From CAVQWT01 sp963717705 (lineage in GTDB: Bacteria; Pseudomonadota; Gammaproteobacteria; Burkholderiales; Casimicrobiaceae), in the NCBI GenBank assembly GCA_963717705.1, contig CAVQWT010000006.1:124001-188000 (forward strand): 64,000 nucleotides of DNA. Reading direction: 5' to 3'. The notes under the pieces were generated by a model. That model was not told the DNA's origin and did no database searches. It saw only the letters and a program-made list of their open reading frames with translations. The position numbers and the translations under genes were made by a program. Positions 15,996 to 24,539 of this stretch are shown in pieces. Position 1 is the first letter of the stretch, and each line of letters begins with the position of its first letter.

Positions 15996-18911
15996 TCAGG
16001 CCTTGGCGACGTTGCAAAGCGTCGTCTTGGTTTCCTGCATCATCGTGACCGAATCGTAGCCGTAAGTGGTAGCGGTGTTGACCGCATCACCGCGGATGAT
16101 CGGGGCGGCACCCTTCGGGTAGTGCTCGATCATGTCCTTGCCCATCCACCAGCCGGAGAAGTGGAACGGGACGAAGGTCGTGCCCGGGGCCACCCGTTCG
16201 GTGACCATCGCCTTGACCTTGATCTGCGCGCCGGTCGGCGACTTGACCCACACGAACTCGCCGTCGCGCAAGCCGCGGTCGTTGGCGTCCTTCGGGTTGA
16301 TCTCGACGAAGTTGTCCTGCATCAGCTCGGCCAGCCAGGGATTCGACCGCGTCTCCTCGCCGCCGCCCTCGAACTCGACCAGCCGTCCCGAGGTGAGGAT
16401 CAGCGGGAAGTCCTTGGCGACGTTCTTCTTGACGTTGTCGTCCTGCACTGTCTTGAACAGCGTCGGCAGCCGCCAGAACGCCTTCTTGTCGTCGTGCGTC
16501 GGATACTTCGCGACCATGTCCGGGCGCGGCGAGTACAGCGGCTCGCGGTGCTGCGGGATCGGATCGGGGAAGTTCCAGACGACGGCGCGCGCCTTGGCGT
16601 TGCCGAACGGATGGTTGCCGTGGACCTTCATGAACACGCGGATCATGCCGCCGGACAGGTCGGTCTTCCAGTTCTTGCCCTCGGCCGCCTTCTTCTCGGC
16701 CTCGGTCAGCTCGTCCCACCAGCCCAGCTTCTTCAGCAGCACGTGGTCGAGTTCGGGGTAGCCGGAAGTGAGCTCGCCGCCCTTCGGGAACGACCCGTCC
16801 TCGGCCAGCAGCGACACCCCGTCACGCTCGACGCCGAAGTTGGCGCGGAAGCAGCCGCCGCCTTCCATCATCGGCACCGAGGTGTTGTAGAGGTTCGGCG
16901 ATCCCGGGTGCTTGAGCTCGGGCGTGCCGTAGCACGGCCACGGCAGGCCGAAGAACTCGCCGTCGCAGGGGCCGCCCTTGGCGCGCAGCGTCTTCACGTC
17001 GAAGGTCTGCATGTGCTTCATGTGCAGCTTCAGCCGCTCCGGCGACTGGCCGGTGTAGCCGATGGTCCAGGTGCCCTTGTTGATCTCGCGGAGAATCGAC
17101 TCGGGTTCCGGCTCTTCCCACTTGCTCGCGTCGGGCTTGATCATCTTGAAGTTCTTGACGAACTCCTTGTCGAAGCCGAATTTCTTGGCGAACGCGTACA
17201 TGATCGCGTGATCGGTCTGCGACTCGAACAGCGGCGAGATGACGCGCTCGCGCCACTGGATCGACCGGTTCGATGCCGTGCACGAACCGGACGTCTCGAA
17301 CTGCGTCGCGGCCGGCAACAGGTAGACGTCGCCCTTGCCGCCGTCGGCCTTGGCCTTGGCGGCCATCATCGACGTCGCTGACGGATAGGGGTCGATGACG
17401 ACGGTCAGGTCGAGCTTCTTGAACGCGTCGATCATCTCCGGCCCGCGCGTCTGGCTGTTCGGCGCGTGGCCCCAGAAGACCAGCGCGCGCAGGTTCGAGT
17501 CCTGGTCGATGAGCTCGTTCTTCTCGAGCACGCCGTCGATCCAGCGCGACACCGTCATGCCGGATTTCTCCATCATGCCCGGCGCGTACTGCTTCTTGAT
17601 CCACTCGTAGTCGACGCCCCACACCGCAGCCCAGTGCCGCCAGGAACCGGCGGCGATGCCGTAGTAGCCGGGCAGCGAGTCGGGGTTCGGGCCGACGTCG
17701 GTCGCGCCCTGCACGTTGTCGTGGCCACGGAAGATGTTGGTGCCGCCGCCGGACACGCCGACGTTGCCCAGCGCGAGCTGCAGCAGGCACGACGCGCGGA
17801 CGACGGCGTTGCCCGTCGTGTGCTGCGTCTGTCCCATGCACCAGACCACCGTCGACGGCTTGTTCTTGGCCATCATCTCGGCGAGCTTGGCCACCTGGGC
17901 TTCGGGCACGCCGCAGGCTTCCTCGACCTTGTCGGGCGTCCACTTGGCCATGACCTCGGCCTTGATCTTGTCCATCCCCCAGACGCGGTCGTTGAGGTAC
18001 TGCTTGTCCTCCCAGCCGTTCTTGAAGATGTGATAGAGCATGCCGTAGACGAACGGGATGTCCGTGCCGGACCGGATGCGCAGGAACTCGTCGGCCTTCG
18101 CGGCGGTGCGCGTGAAGCGGGGGTCGACGACGATCAGCTTCGCGCCACCCTCCTTGGCGTGCAGCATGTGCAGCATCGAAACCGGGTGCGCTTCGGCGGC
18201 GTTGCTGCCGATGTACATCGCGCACTTGGTGTTCTGCATGTCGTTGTACGAGTTGGTCATCGCACCGTAGCCCCAGGTGTTGGCTACGCCGGCGACCGTC
18301 GTCGAGTGGCAAATCCGCGCCTGGTGGTCGGTGTTGTTGGTGCCCCAGAAGGACACGAACTTCCGCATCAGGTAGGCCTGCTCGTTGTTGTGCTTGGAGC
18401 TGCCGACCCAGAACACGGCGTCGGGGCCGCTTTCCTTGCGGATCGCGAGCATCTTGTCGCCGACCTCGTTCAACGCCTGCTCCCAGCTGATCTGCTGGTA
18501 CTTGCCGTTGACGAGCTTCATCGGCGTCTTCAGGCGATGCTCGCCGTGGCCATGCTCGCGGATCGAGGAGCCCTTCGCGCAGTGTCCACCGAGGTTCAGC
18601 GGCGAATCGAACACCGGTTCCTGGCGCACCCACACGCCGTTCTCGACGTATGCGTCGACCGCGCAGCCCACCGAGCAGTGGGTGCAGACGGTGCGTGCGA
18701 CCGTCATCGGGCCGCCGGCCTCTTCCTTGGCCGCCTGCGCGGGACCGATTGCGCCGAACGGCAACTGGCTCGCGAAAGCGCCGGTGCCGGCGACGAGACC
18801 CGAACGCTTCAGAAACGTCCGCCGGTCCATGGTCGCGAGCCTGGTGCCCGCGAAGCGCGCCAGGCGCGGACCGGCTGCGGCGATGCCTTCGCTTTTCTTC
18901 GTCAGCAGCAT
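15996..18911 (-). CDS. Formate dehydrogenase alpha subunit (molybdopterin, Tat-exported, Cys type)
   Basis: Catalytic subunit oxidising formate to CO2 with a bis-MGD molybdenum or tungsten centre and one [4Fe-4S] cluster. The 971-residue product has a twin-arginine signal (RRTFLKRSG, Arg30-Arg31). The cluster cysteines are Cys76, Cys79, Cys83 (CTHCSVGC) and Cys111. The metal ligand is Cys201 in HQARICHSTTV, where E. coli FdnG has selenocysteine; it is encoded by an ordinary Cys codon. Length and order match FdnG-type periplasmic enzymes. Maturation would need the moaA, mobA, moeA and fdhD products encoded divergently. The first ATG was chosen because family members share the MLLTKKSEG leader. 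Confidence 0.95.
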   Translation of the reverse strand: MLLTKKSEGIAAAGPRLARFAGTRLATMDRRTFLKRSGLVAGTGAFASQLPFGAIGPAQAAKEEAGGPMTVARTVCTHCSVGCAVDAYVENGVWVRQEPVFDSPLNLGGHCAKGSSIREHGHGEHRLKTPMKLVNGKYQQISWEQALNEVGDKMLAIRKESGPDAVFWVGSSKHNNEQAYLMRKFVSFWGTNNTDHQARICHSTTVAGVANTWGYGAMTNSYNDMQNTKCAMYIGSNAAEAHPVSMLHMLHAKEGGAKLIVVDPRFTRTAAKADEFLRIRSGTDIPFVYGMLYHIFKNGWEDKQYLNDRVWGMDKIKAEVMAKWTPDKVEEACGVPEAQVAKLAEMMAKNKPSTVVWCMGQTQHTTGNAVVRASCLLQLALGNVGVSGGGTNIFRGHDNVQGATDVGPNPDSLPGYYGIAAGSWRHWAAVWGVDYEWIKKQYAPGMMEKSGMTVSRWIDGVLEKNELIDQDSNLRALVFWGHAPNSQTRGPEMIDAFKKLDLTVVIDPYPSATSMMAAKAKADGGKGDVYLLPAATQFETSGSCTASNRSIQWRERVISPLFESQTDHAIMYAFAKKFGFDKEFVKNFKMIKPDASKWEEPEPESILREINKGTWTIGYTGQSPERLKLHMKHMQTFDVKTLRAKGGPCDGEFFGLPWPCYGTPELKHPGSPNLYNTSVPMMEGGGCFRANFGVERDGVSLLAEDGSFPKGGELTSGYPELDHVLLKKLGWWDELTEAEKKAAEGKNWKTDLSGGMIRVFMKVHGNHPFGNAKARAVVWNFPDPIPQHREPLYSPRPDMVAKYPTHDDKKAFWRLPTLFKTVQDDNVKKNVAKDFPLILTSGRLVEFEGGGEETRSNPWLAELMQDNFVEINPKDANDRGLRDGEFVWVKSPTGAQIKVKAMVTERVAPGTTFVPFHFSGWWMGKDMIEHYPKGAAPIIRGDAVNTATTYGYDSVTMMQETKTTLCNVAKA

Positions 18912-18924
18912 GACCTTCCTCCTC

Positions 18925-19176
18925 CTAGAGCCTGGTGGTGCGGTAGTAGTCGCGGACGTGCGCGGTCTCGCGGTACTTCGACACGGAATCGTCGTCGGCC
19001 GGAACCGCGGGAGCCACGGCGGTCGCGGCGGCGGGCAACGCTGTCAGCGCGGCGGCGGCGGTGGCGCTGCCGGCGCCCAGCGTGACCAGGAAACGCCTGC
19101 GCGCGGTATCGGTGGAGGTGGGAGATGCCGCCGAAGCCTGGGCAGCGGGAAGGACGCGAGACGGGCTCGTGCTCAT
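18925..19176 (-). CDS. Formate dehydrogenase region Tat-target small protein
   Basis: An 83-residue protein with a twin-arginine motif RRRFLVTLGAG at about residues 26-36, an Ala-rich hydrophobic segment and a short conserved C-terminus (VSKYRETAHVRDYYRTTRL). This matches the family described as the formate dehydrogenase region TAT target, found just upstream of the catalytic subunit gene. Its function is unknown; an assembly or export partner is plausible. The start at 19176 gives MSTSPSRV; an ATG 39 bases upstream is in frame but poorly placed. It lies 13 bases before the alpha gene. Confidence 0.85.
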   Translation of the reverse strand: MSTSPSRVLPAAQASAASPTSTDTARRRFLVTLGAGSATAAAALTALPAAATAVAPAVPADDDSVSKYRETAHVRDYYRTTRL

Positions 19177-19211
19177 GACAACCTCCGAGTTGAACCGCGT
19201 GACTGCAATCT

Positions 19212-19859
19212 TCACTCCATGGCGAGCGCGTCACGCTCGATCGCCAGGAGAAATCTTGTGAATTCTGCAACTCGCCGGTAATAGTTGGCAAGTGGACAGT
19301 TTTCTATTGCGGTGCAGCAATCGTTCGCCCAAGGGGCGATCCGCGCTTCGAAGAACCTTCGCTGTTCGGGGACCGGCGCGGGCCGACGCTCACCCTGCCC
19401 GCCGATCAATATCCGCATGGTCTCACACAATGCGGACAAATGGTCCTCCAGCATGGTGACCTCGGGCCGGCGCGCGAGCCCCAGGGCGGCCAGGTCGGCG
19501 CGCAGCTCGGCCAGCGGCTTTTCCATCATGAAGCCGGTCAGCCAGTGCGATCCGTGCAGGTTGACCTCGCTCTTGCCCACGCCCACGAAGACGTCGACGT
19601 ACTCCTGCGTCGCCGCGTCCGGGTCCATCGCGGCGCTGGCGGCGCGCAGCCGGTCCCAGGCGGCCGCGAGCTGCGACCCGGAGCCTTCGTCGTCGCTGGC
19701 GACGGCGGCGGCGTCGAGCGGCGGCGCCGCGGCGATCGCCGCGAGCAGCGCGGCGTCGGGGCCCGCGGCGTACAGGCGGGCCAGCAGCGCGTAGAAATCG
19801 GCGCGCGCCTGGTCCTCGGGCTCGAGCCGATGGTGCAGCGTGATCGCGGCCTCGCTCAT
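19212..19859 (-). CDS. TorD/DmsD-family molecular chaperone
   Basis: Cytoplasmic all-helical chaperone family that binds Tat signals and assists cofactor insertion into molybdoenzymes. The 215-residue product has the expected features: RADFYALLARLYAAGPD near the N-terminus, then EYVDVFVGVGKSEVNLHGSHW, and the EDHLSALCETMR helix. Its place in the operon makes the formate dehydrogenase alpha subunit the likely client. The ATG overlaps the stop of the poly-ferredoxin gene (19856-19859). Confidence 0.88.
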   Translation of the reverse strand: MSEAAITLHHRLEPEDQARADFYALLARLYAAGPDAALLAAIAAAPPLDAAAVASDDEGSGSQLAAAWDRLRAASAAMDPDAATQEYVDVFVGVGKSEVNLHGSHWLTGFMMEKPLAELRADLAALGLARRPEVTMLEDHLSALCETMRILIGGQGERRPAPVPEQRRFFEARIAPWANDCCTAIENCPLANYYRRVAEFTRFLLAIERDALAME

Positions 19860-21943
19860 CGGCCCCGCCCCGTATCACGGACGTCGAGGCTGCCCTCGTT
19901 CTTCATCAGGTCGACGACGCGGCAGTCGGCGCACATCTTCAGCCGGTCGAGCGCACCGGGCTTGGCGAACATCGAGTGTCCGGACAGCTTCGCCAGCATG
20001 TTGCCGATCATCTTGTCGGTCCCCATCGGCTTGCCGCACTGGATGCACTTGAAGATCGCCGCGGCGTTGACGACCCGCGGCGCCCGCGCTTCGGGGACCA
20101 GCGACAGGCGCGGCGCCAGCGTGATCGCGGCCTCCGGGCAGGTCTCCCGGCACAACCCGCACTGGACGCACTTGCTCTCGACGAACCGCAGTTCGAGCAC
20201 CTCCTGCCCATCCTGCAGCGCGCCGACCGGGCACGATCCCACGCAGGCAAGGCACATCGTGCACGCGTCGGCATTGACGGCGATGGTGCCGAACGGGGAG
20301 CCGGCCGGCAGCGCGATCTCCTTGCGGGGGACCGGTGCGTGGAGCGCGAGGTGCTCGATCGCCAGCGCCGCCGTCGTCCGCTTCTCCGGCGTGCCGCCAA
20401 AGGTGGCCGGGACACGCACGGCGAGCGCCGGTGGCCAGTCGCGCAGTGCCGCCGCGAAGACGATGGGGTCGGCGCCGTCCAGCAGCCGGAAGTGCTGGCC
20501 CTGGTAGCCCAGGCCCTGGGCGATGGTGTCGGCGACCGTCATCTGGTGCGCCAGCGCCGCGTGGTATTCCGGCGCTTCGGCGCCCGTCGCCAGCACTGCG
20601 ACCTGGCTTGCGCCCCAGGCCAGCGCCGAAAGCCAAAGGTCGAGGCCGACCGAGGCGATGTGATGGACCTCGATCGGTATCACCCGCGCCGGCAGCCCGT
20701 CGCCTCGCCTTGCCGCGGCCGAAATGACGTCGCGCCCGTCGGCCGCATGGAGCAGCACGACCGCGTCGCGGCCGCCGGCGCGTTCGTAGGTCGACATCAG
20801 CGTGCGCAGGCGCCGCGCCAGATCCGGCGCCGACGGGTACGCGTAGGTCATCGCCCCGGACGGGCACTCGGTCGCGCATGCGCCGCACCCCATGCAGAGG
20901 TGGGGCTCGACCTTGACGTGGTCGCCGTCGGCTGCAATCGCCCCGGTCGAGCAGACGTCGATGCAGCGGTTGCAGCCGGCCTTCTGCGACCGGCTGTGCG
21001 CGCAGATCGATGCCTTGTAGCTGAAGTACTTGGGCTTCTCGAATTCGCCGACCATCGCCGTCAGTTCCGCCACCGCCTGCGCCTGGGCCACCGGGTCGGC
21101 GCCCGGCGCAAGGTAGCCCTGCGGCGGCTGGTGCAGCCGAATCGCCGGCGTGCGCTGGAGGTCGAGCACGAGGTCGAACCGCTCGGTCCGCTCGCGGTCG
21201 CCGCGCGCGAAGTCGATCGCCGCCGTCGCGCCGCAGGCGGCCACGCACGCGCGGTGGCTCTTGCAGCGATCGAGGTCGACCTGGTAGCTCCAGTCGATCG
21301 CGTTCTCGGGACAGGCCTTCACACAGGCATTGCAGCGCGTGCAGAGGTCGAGGTCGATCGGATTGTCGATCGTCCAGGCGGCGTCGAACGCGCCCAGCCA
21401 GCCGTGGAGCCGGATCAGCGTGCCCGAGTGGACCGGAAACGTGCGCTCGGACGGGAGCTCGGCGCCGGCGCTGCGCCCGGTCGCGAGCACCGTCACCGCG
21501 AGTCGTCCGGCCAGCGCCTTCGCCCAATGCAGCGCCGCGTCCATCGGCCCGACGATCAGCGCCTGCCCTTCGGACCGGTAGCTGACGCTCGGGACCGGAT
21601 CGGGGTCGGGCAGCCCAGCCAGTGCCAGCAGCGCGGCGATCTTCGGCGTCGCCGCGGGCGCATCGGCCGACCAGCCGCCGGTCTCGCGGATGTTGACGAA
21701 GCGGATCGTCTGCGTCCGCCCGCCTTCCTCGGCGATGTCTCCGAACAGCCGCGCCTCCTGCGTGCAGGCGACGACCACGTCGCCGTCGCTGGCGTCGGCG
21801 AACGCCCCCAGCTCCTTCTGGCAGAGCATCGTGCGCACCGGCGGGACGTCCGGCAGGTCCAGCGCCGCGGCGATGCGCTCGGCCGCGAGGGGCATCGTCC
21901 CGTTGCAGGAGCAAAGGTGCAGCTTCTTGGCGGCAAGACTCAT
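19856..21943 (-). CDS. Multi-cluster 4Fe-4S ferredoxin protein of the formate dehydrogenase operon
   Basis: A 695-residue cytoplasmic iron-sulfur protein without a signal peptide. At least six CxxCxxCxxxC-type or related clusters are visible: CTRCNACVKACP (from residue 201), CKSHRACVAAC (from 227), CNRCIDVCSTG, CMGCGACATECP, CTMCLACVGSCP and CVQCGLCRETCP. A C-terminal CIQCG/CADC pair follows. The N-terminus has CSCNGT and a second Cys41. Such proteins accompany DUF3305/DUF3306 in formate dehydrogenase loci; the electron partner is unknown. The start MSLAAKKLHL was chosen because upstream codons in this frame are repeat-derived Arg-Thr. Confidence 0.85.
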   Translation of the reverse strand: MSLAAKKLHLCSCNGTMPLAAERIAAALDLPDVPPVRTMLCQKELGAFADASDGDVVVACTQEARLFGDIAEEGGRTQTIRFVNIRETGGWSADAPAATPKIAALLALAGLPDPDPVPSVSYRSEGQALIVGPMDAALHWAKALAGRLAVTVLATGRSAGAELPSERTFPVHSGTLIRLHGWLGAFDAAWTIDNPIDLDLCTRCNACVKACPENAIDWSYQVDLDRCKSHRACVAACGATAAIDFARGDRERTERFDLVLDLQRTPAIRLHQPPQGYLAPGADPVAQAQAVAELTAMVGEFEKPKYFSYKASICAHSRSQKAGCNRCIDVCSTGAIAADGDHVKVEPHLCMGCGACATECPSGAMTYAYPSAPDLARRLRTLMSTYERAGGRDAVVLLHAADGRDVISAAARRGDGLPARVIPIEVHHIASVGLDLWLSALAWGASQVAVLATGAEAPEYHAALAHQMTVADTIAQGLGYQGQHFRLLDGADPIVFAAALRDWPPALAVRVPATFGGTPEKRTTAALAIEHLALHAPVPRKEIALPAGSPFGTIAVNADACTMCLACVGSCPVGALQDGQEVLELRFVESKCVQCGLCRETCPEAAITLAPRLSLVPEARAPRVVNAAAIFKCIQCGKPMGTDKMIGNMLAKLSGHSMFAKPGALDRLKMCADCRVVDLMKNEGSLDVRDTGRGR

Positions 21944-22760
21944 GGGCGGGGGCGCGTGGCGGTGGAGTCGCGCGACGGCGCGGAGGTGGGTTCGGTGGCG
22001 GCCGGCGCGGGCGCCGGGGCGGTGGCAATAATTCCGGGTGCAGGTGCGGGTGCGGGTGCGGGTGCGGGTGCGGGTGCGGGTGCGGGTGCGGGTGCGGGTG
22101 CGGCAGCAGGATTTCGCGGCGTCCACGCCCTGCGTACCCGGGTCGACGCCCGCGTCGCTGCTTCGACGTCGCGCCGGGCGCGGCCGGCGCGAGCGCTTCG
22201 GCGGGGCTTGCAGCGGAAGGCTCGTCGGGGGGAGCGAGCTCGGCGTTCCCCTGGTCGTTCACCCGCATTCTCGGCGGATCGAGGATCGCCCGGGCCTGGA
22301 CCAGTCCACGCGCCTCTTCCGCGTCGAGCGGCACGAACACCGAATAGTCGTCGACGTAGGTGTCCAATCCGTCCATGACGTTGAAGCGCGGGTCGGCGAA
22401 AAGCTTCTTCAGCGCGGCATTGCGCAGCGACGGCGCGACGTCTGGCTTGAAGAACCCGGTGAAGTCGGCATCGAACCCCAGCGAGTCGATCGGCGGCAAC
22501 GGCGGCGGTGCCGTCGGTGCGGCGGCGGTTGCGACGGGGCCCGGCGAGCCCGGAGGGTTGGTGCCGACGGCCGCCGCAGTGACGGGCGCAGCCACCCCCG
22601 GCGCCTGAAGCGTCCCGGCCGCGGCGTCGGTGCGCGTCCGGATCGGCGTCGCATCCGACGCCGCGGGACTCGATGCCTCCGGGCCCGTGCGCGCCGACTC
22701 GAGCTTGCGGCGCGACCAGCGCGACAGCGAGAAACGGTCGGGCGGGGAGTCGTCGGTCAT
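21940..22760 (-). CDS. DUF3306 domain protein, tail disrupted by apparent frameshifts
   Basis: Accessory protein of unknown function found in formate dehydrogenase operons. From the ATG at 22760 the conserved part reads through RFSLSRWSRRKLES, a Pro/Ala linker, then DFTGFFKPDVAPSLRNAALK and VDDYSVFVPLDAEEARGL. After about residue 185 this frame becomes Arg-rich, enters a hexanucleotide repeat and continues without stop through most of the next gene. Codon character suggests one extra base near 22162 and another at 22112-22114. Skipping both gives an Ala-Pro repeat tail whose TGA overlaps the next ATG at 21940-21943, the junction type used throughout this region. Confidence 0.75.
22037..22102. 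repeat. Hexanucleotide tandem repeat (GGTGCG)n
   Basis: Ten perfect GGTGCG units (22043-22102) preceded by one GGTGCA variant (22037-22042). It lies within the C-terminal tail of the DUF3306 gene. Depending on frame it encodes Ala-Pro, His-Pro or Arg-Thr dipeptides on the minus strand. Because the unit is six bases, gain or loss of copies changes length but not frame. Confidence 0.95.
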
Positions 22761-22791
22761 GGGCTGGCGCGTTCCGGGACCGGCCGCGGCT

Positions 22792-23301
22792 TCAACGACG
22801 GCGACCGCCGGCGCCTTCGGCGTCGCGGAACGGGTCGTTGCGGCGCACCTTGCGCCTTGCCTCGGGCTTGTAGTGGGCGGCGACAAACGGCTCCATCCAG
22901 GCGCGCAAGGCGTCGGGCAGCGGGACCGCGTCGACCTGCTCGCCGCCGTCGAGCATCCGCGCCGCCTGGTTATAGGAAAGGGTCACGCAATGCGGTCGCA
23001 TCGCCGGCTCCCGCTCGTCCTCGGCGGGCCGCCAGGCGACGAACGCCTTGGGCTCCGGCGCGGTCAGGTTCAGGTGGTAGCCCTCCGCCTCGCTCGGGTG
23101 CAGCTCGACGTCGAAGCCGGCGCAGGACCAGCGGGTGCCTTCCGGACCGTCGGCGATCCGCTGCGGCGCGGTCCGTTCGGGCGCCGGTCCCGGCGCCGGG
23201 CCGGGGATCACCGCCGCGGGTTGCCACCGCTCGGTCGCCCAGCGGTTCTGCAGCGGAACGCGCTCCATCACGACGACGACGGGAAACCGCAGTGGCAGCA
23301 T
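22792..23301 (-). CDS. DUF3305 domain protein
   Basis: First gene of the formate dehydrogenase operon; function unknown. The 169-residue product has the family pattern: a start MLPLRFPVVVVMERVPLQNR, then RWATERWQP, a central FDVELHPSEAEGYHLNL and a C-terminal YNQAARMLDGGEQVD. The start at 23301 was chosen because it begins at the conserved region; upstream in-frame codons lie in the divergent promoter region. It lies 31 bases before the DUF3306 gene. The two families co-occur with formate dehydrogenase genes. Confidence 0.85.
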   Translation of the reverse strand: MLPLRFPVVVVMERVPLQNRWATERWQPAAVIPGPAPGPAPERTAPQRIADGPEGTRWSCAGFDVELHPSEAEGYHLNLTAPEPKAFVAWRPAEDEREPAMRPHCVTLSYNQAARMLDGGEQVDAVPLPDALRAWMEPFVAAHYKPEARRKVRRNDPFRDAEGAGGRRR

Positions 23302-23317
23302 GGGATTGAACGAGTGG

Positions 23318-23335
23318 ATTGCACGCAATAGTGCA
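23318..23335. promoter_or_regulatory. Candidate operator dyad between formate dehydrogenase and moaA operons
   Basis: In the 140-base divergent region, ATTGC-AC-GCAAT (23318-23329) overlaps a second dyad TGCAC-N6-GTGCA (23320-23335). No convincing sigma-70 promoter is visible in either direction. Its position 17 bases upstream of DUF3305 would suit a regulator, but no family can be named. Confidence 0.3.
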
Positions 23336-23441
23336 GGGGTCCGGGCGGCGCGAGTGTACCGCAATGTGCGGCAGTTACCCGCGGGGTTTGCTACCATCTT
23401 CGATTGCCGTCGGCGGCAAGGGTTCCGCCGACGACCGCCCC

Positions 23442-24539
23442 ATGACCAGGATCATCCCCCTCACCGACCTCCGCGCCGCCGCACGCAGCGCGCCATTGCG
23501 CGCGGCGACGGACGGGCCCGCGGTCGTTCCGTCGGGGCTGCTCGCTGACGCGCGCGGCCGCCCGCTGCGCGACCTGCGGATCTCGGTGACCGACCGCTGC
23601 AATTTCCGCTGCGTCTACTGCATGCCCAAGGACGTCTTCGGCCGCGACTACCCGTTCCTGCCCCACGACGAGCTGCTTTCGTTCGAGGAGATCGCGCGGG
23701 TCGCCCGCGTGTTCAAGGCGCACGGGGTCGAGAAGATCCGCCTGACCGGCGGCGAGCCGCTCCTGCGCCGGAACATCGAGAAGCTGGTCGAGATGCTGGC
23801 GGCGATCGGCGGCCTCGATCTCACGCTGACGACCAACGGCGCGGTGCTGGCGAAGAAGGCCCGCGCGCTGCGGGACGCCGGGCTCAACCGCGTGACCGTG
23901 AGCCTGGACGCGCTCGACGACCGCGTGTTCCGCGCGATGAACGACGTCGATTTCGCCGTCGACCGCGTGCTCGAGGGCATCGACGCCGCCGCCGCCGCGG
24001 GTCTGTCGCCGATCAAGATCAACATGGTGGTCAAGCGCGGCACCAACGATCAGGAGATCGTCCCGATCGCCCGCCGCTTCAAGGGCACCGGCCAGATCGT
24101 CCGCTTCATCGAGTACATGGACGTCGGCAGCACCAACGGCTGGAAGATGGACGAGGTGCTGCCGTCCGCCGACGTCGTCCGGCGCATCGACGCCGTGCTG
24201 CCGCTGGTGCAGGTCGATCCCAACTACTCCGGGGAGACCGCCGAGCGCTGGCGGTACCGCGACGGCAGCGGCGAGATCGGGGTGATCGCGTCGGTGACCC
24301 AGGCGTTCTGCCGCGACTGCACGCGCGCACGGCTGTCGACCGACGGCAGGATCTACACCTGCCTGTTCGCCACCGCCGGCCACGACCTCAAGCAGCTCCT
24401 GCGCGGCGGCGCCGACGACGGCGCGCTCGCGACCGCCATCGCCGCGGTCTGGAACGCGCGCGACGACCGGTACTCGGAGCTGCGGACGGCGGCGACCGCC
24501 ATGCGACCCAAGGTCGAGATGAGCTACATAGGGGGATGA
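23442..24539 (+). CDS. moaA: GTP 3',8-cyclase MoaA (molybdenum cofactor biosynthesis)
   Basis: Radical-SAM enzyme that, with MoaC, turns GTP into cyclic pyranopterin monophosphate, the first Moco step. The 365-residue product has the radical-SAM cluster CNFRCVYC near residue 53, the LTGGEPLLRR motif and the C-terminal cluster cysteines CRDCTRARLS and YTCLF. It ends in the conserved Gly-Gly (SYIGG). The start MTRIIPL at 23442 leaves the typical leader before the core. It opens the plus-strand Moco operon divergent from the formate dehydrogenase genes and overlaps fdhD by four bases. Confidence 0.95.
   Translation: MTRIIPLTDLRAAARSAPLRAATDGPAVVPSGLLADARGRPLRDLRISVTDRCNFRCVYCMPKDVFGRDYPFLPHDELLSFEEIARVARVFKAHGVEKIRLTGGEPLLRRNIEKLVEMLAAIGGLDLTLTTNGAVLAKKARALRDAGLNRVTVSLDALDDRVFRAMNDVDFAVDRVLEGIDAAAAAGLSPIKINMVVKRGTNDQEIVPIARRFKGTGQIVRFIEYMDVGSTNGWKMDEVLPSADVVRRIDAVLPLVQVDPNYSGETAERWRYRDGSGEIGVIASVTQAFCRDCTRARLSTDGRIYTCLFATAGHDLKQLLRGGADDGALATAIAAVWNARDDRYSELRTAATAMRPKVEMSYIGG

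Noticed and set aside
18190..18330. Selenocysteine at the formate dehydrogenase active site.
   Set aside because: The codon in HQARICHSTTV is a normal cysteine codon and no in-frame TGA is present, so no SECIS element is needed.
22037..22102. Possible CRISPR-like array.
   Set aside because: It is a simple six-base tandem repeat without spacers.
19875..22886. A 1003-codon minus-strand frame that could be read as one giant protein.
   Set aside because: Only its first 235 or so codons (DUF3306 region) are real coding; after the repeat it is the wrong frame of the poly-ferredoxin gene.
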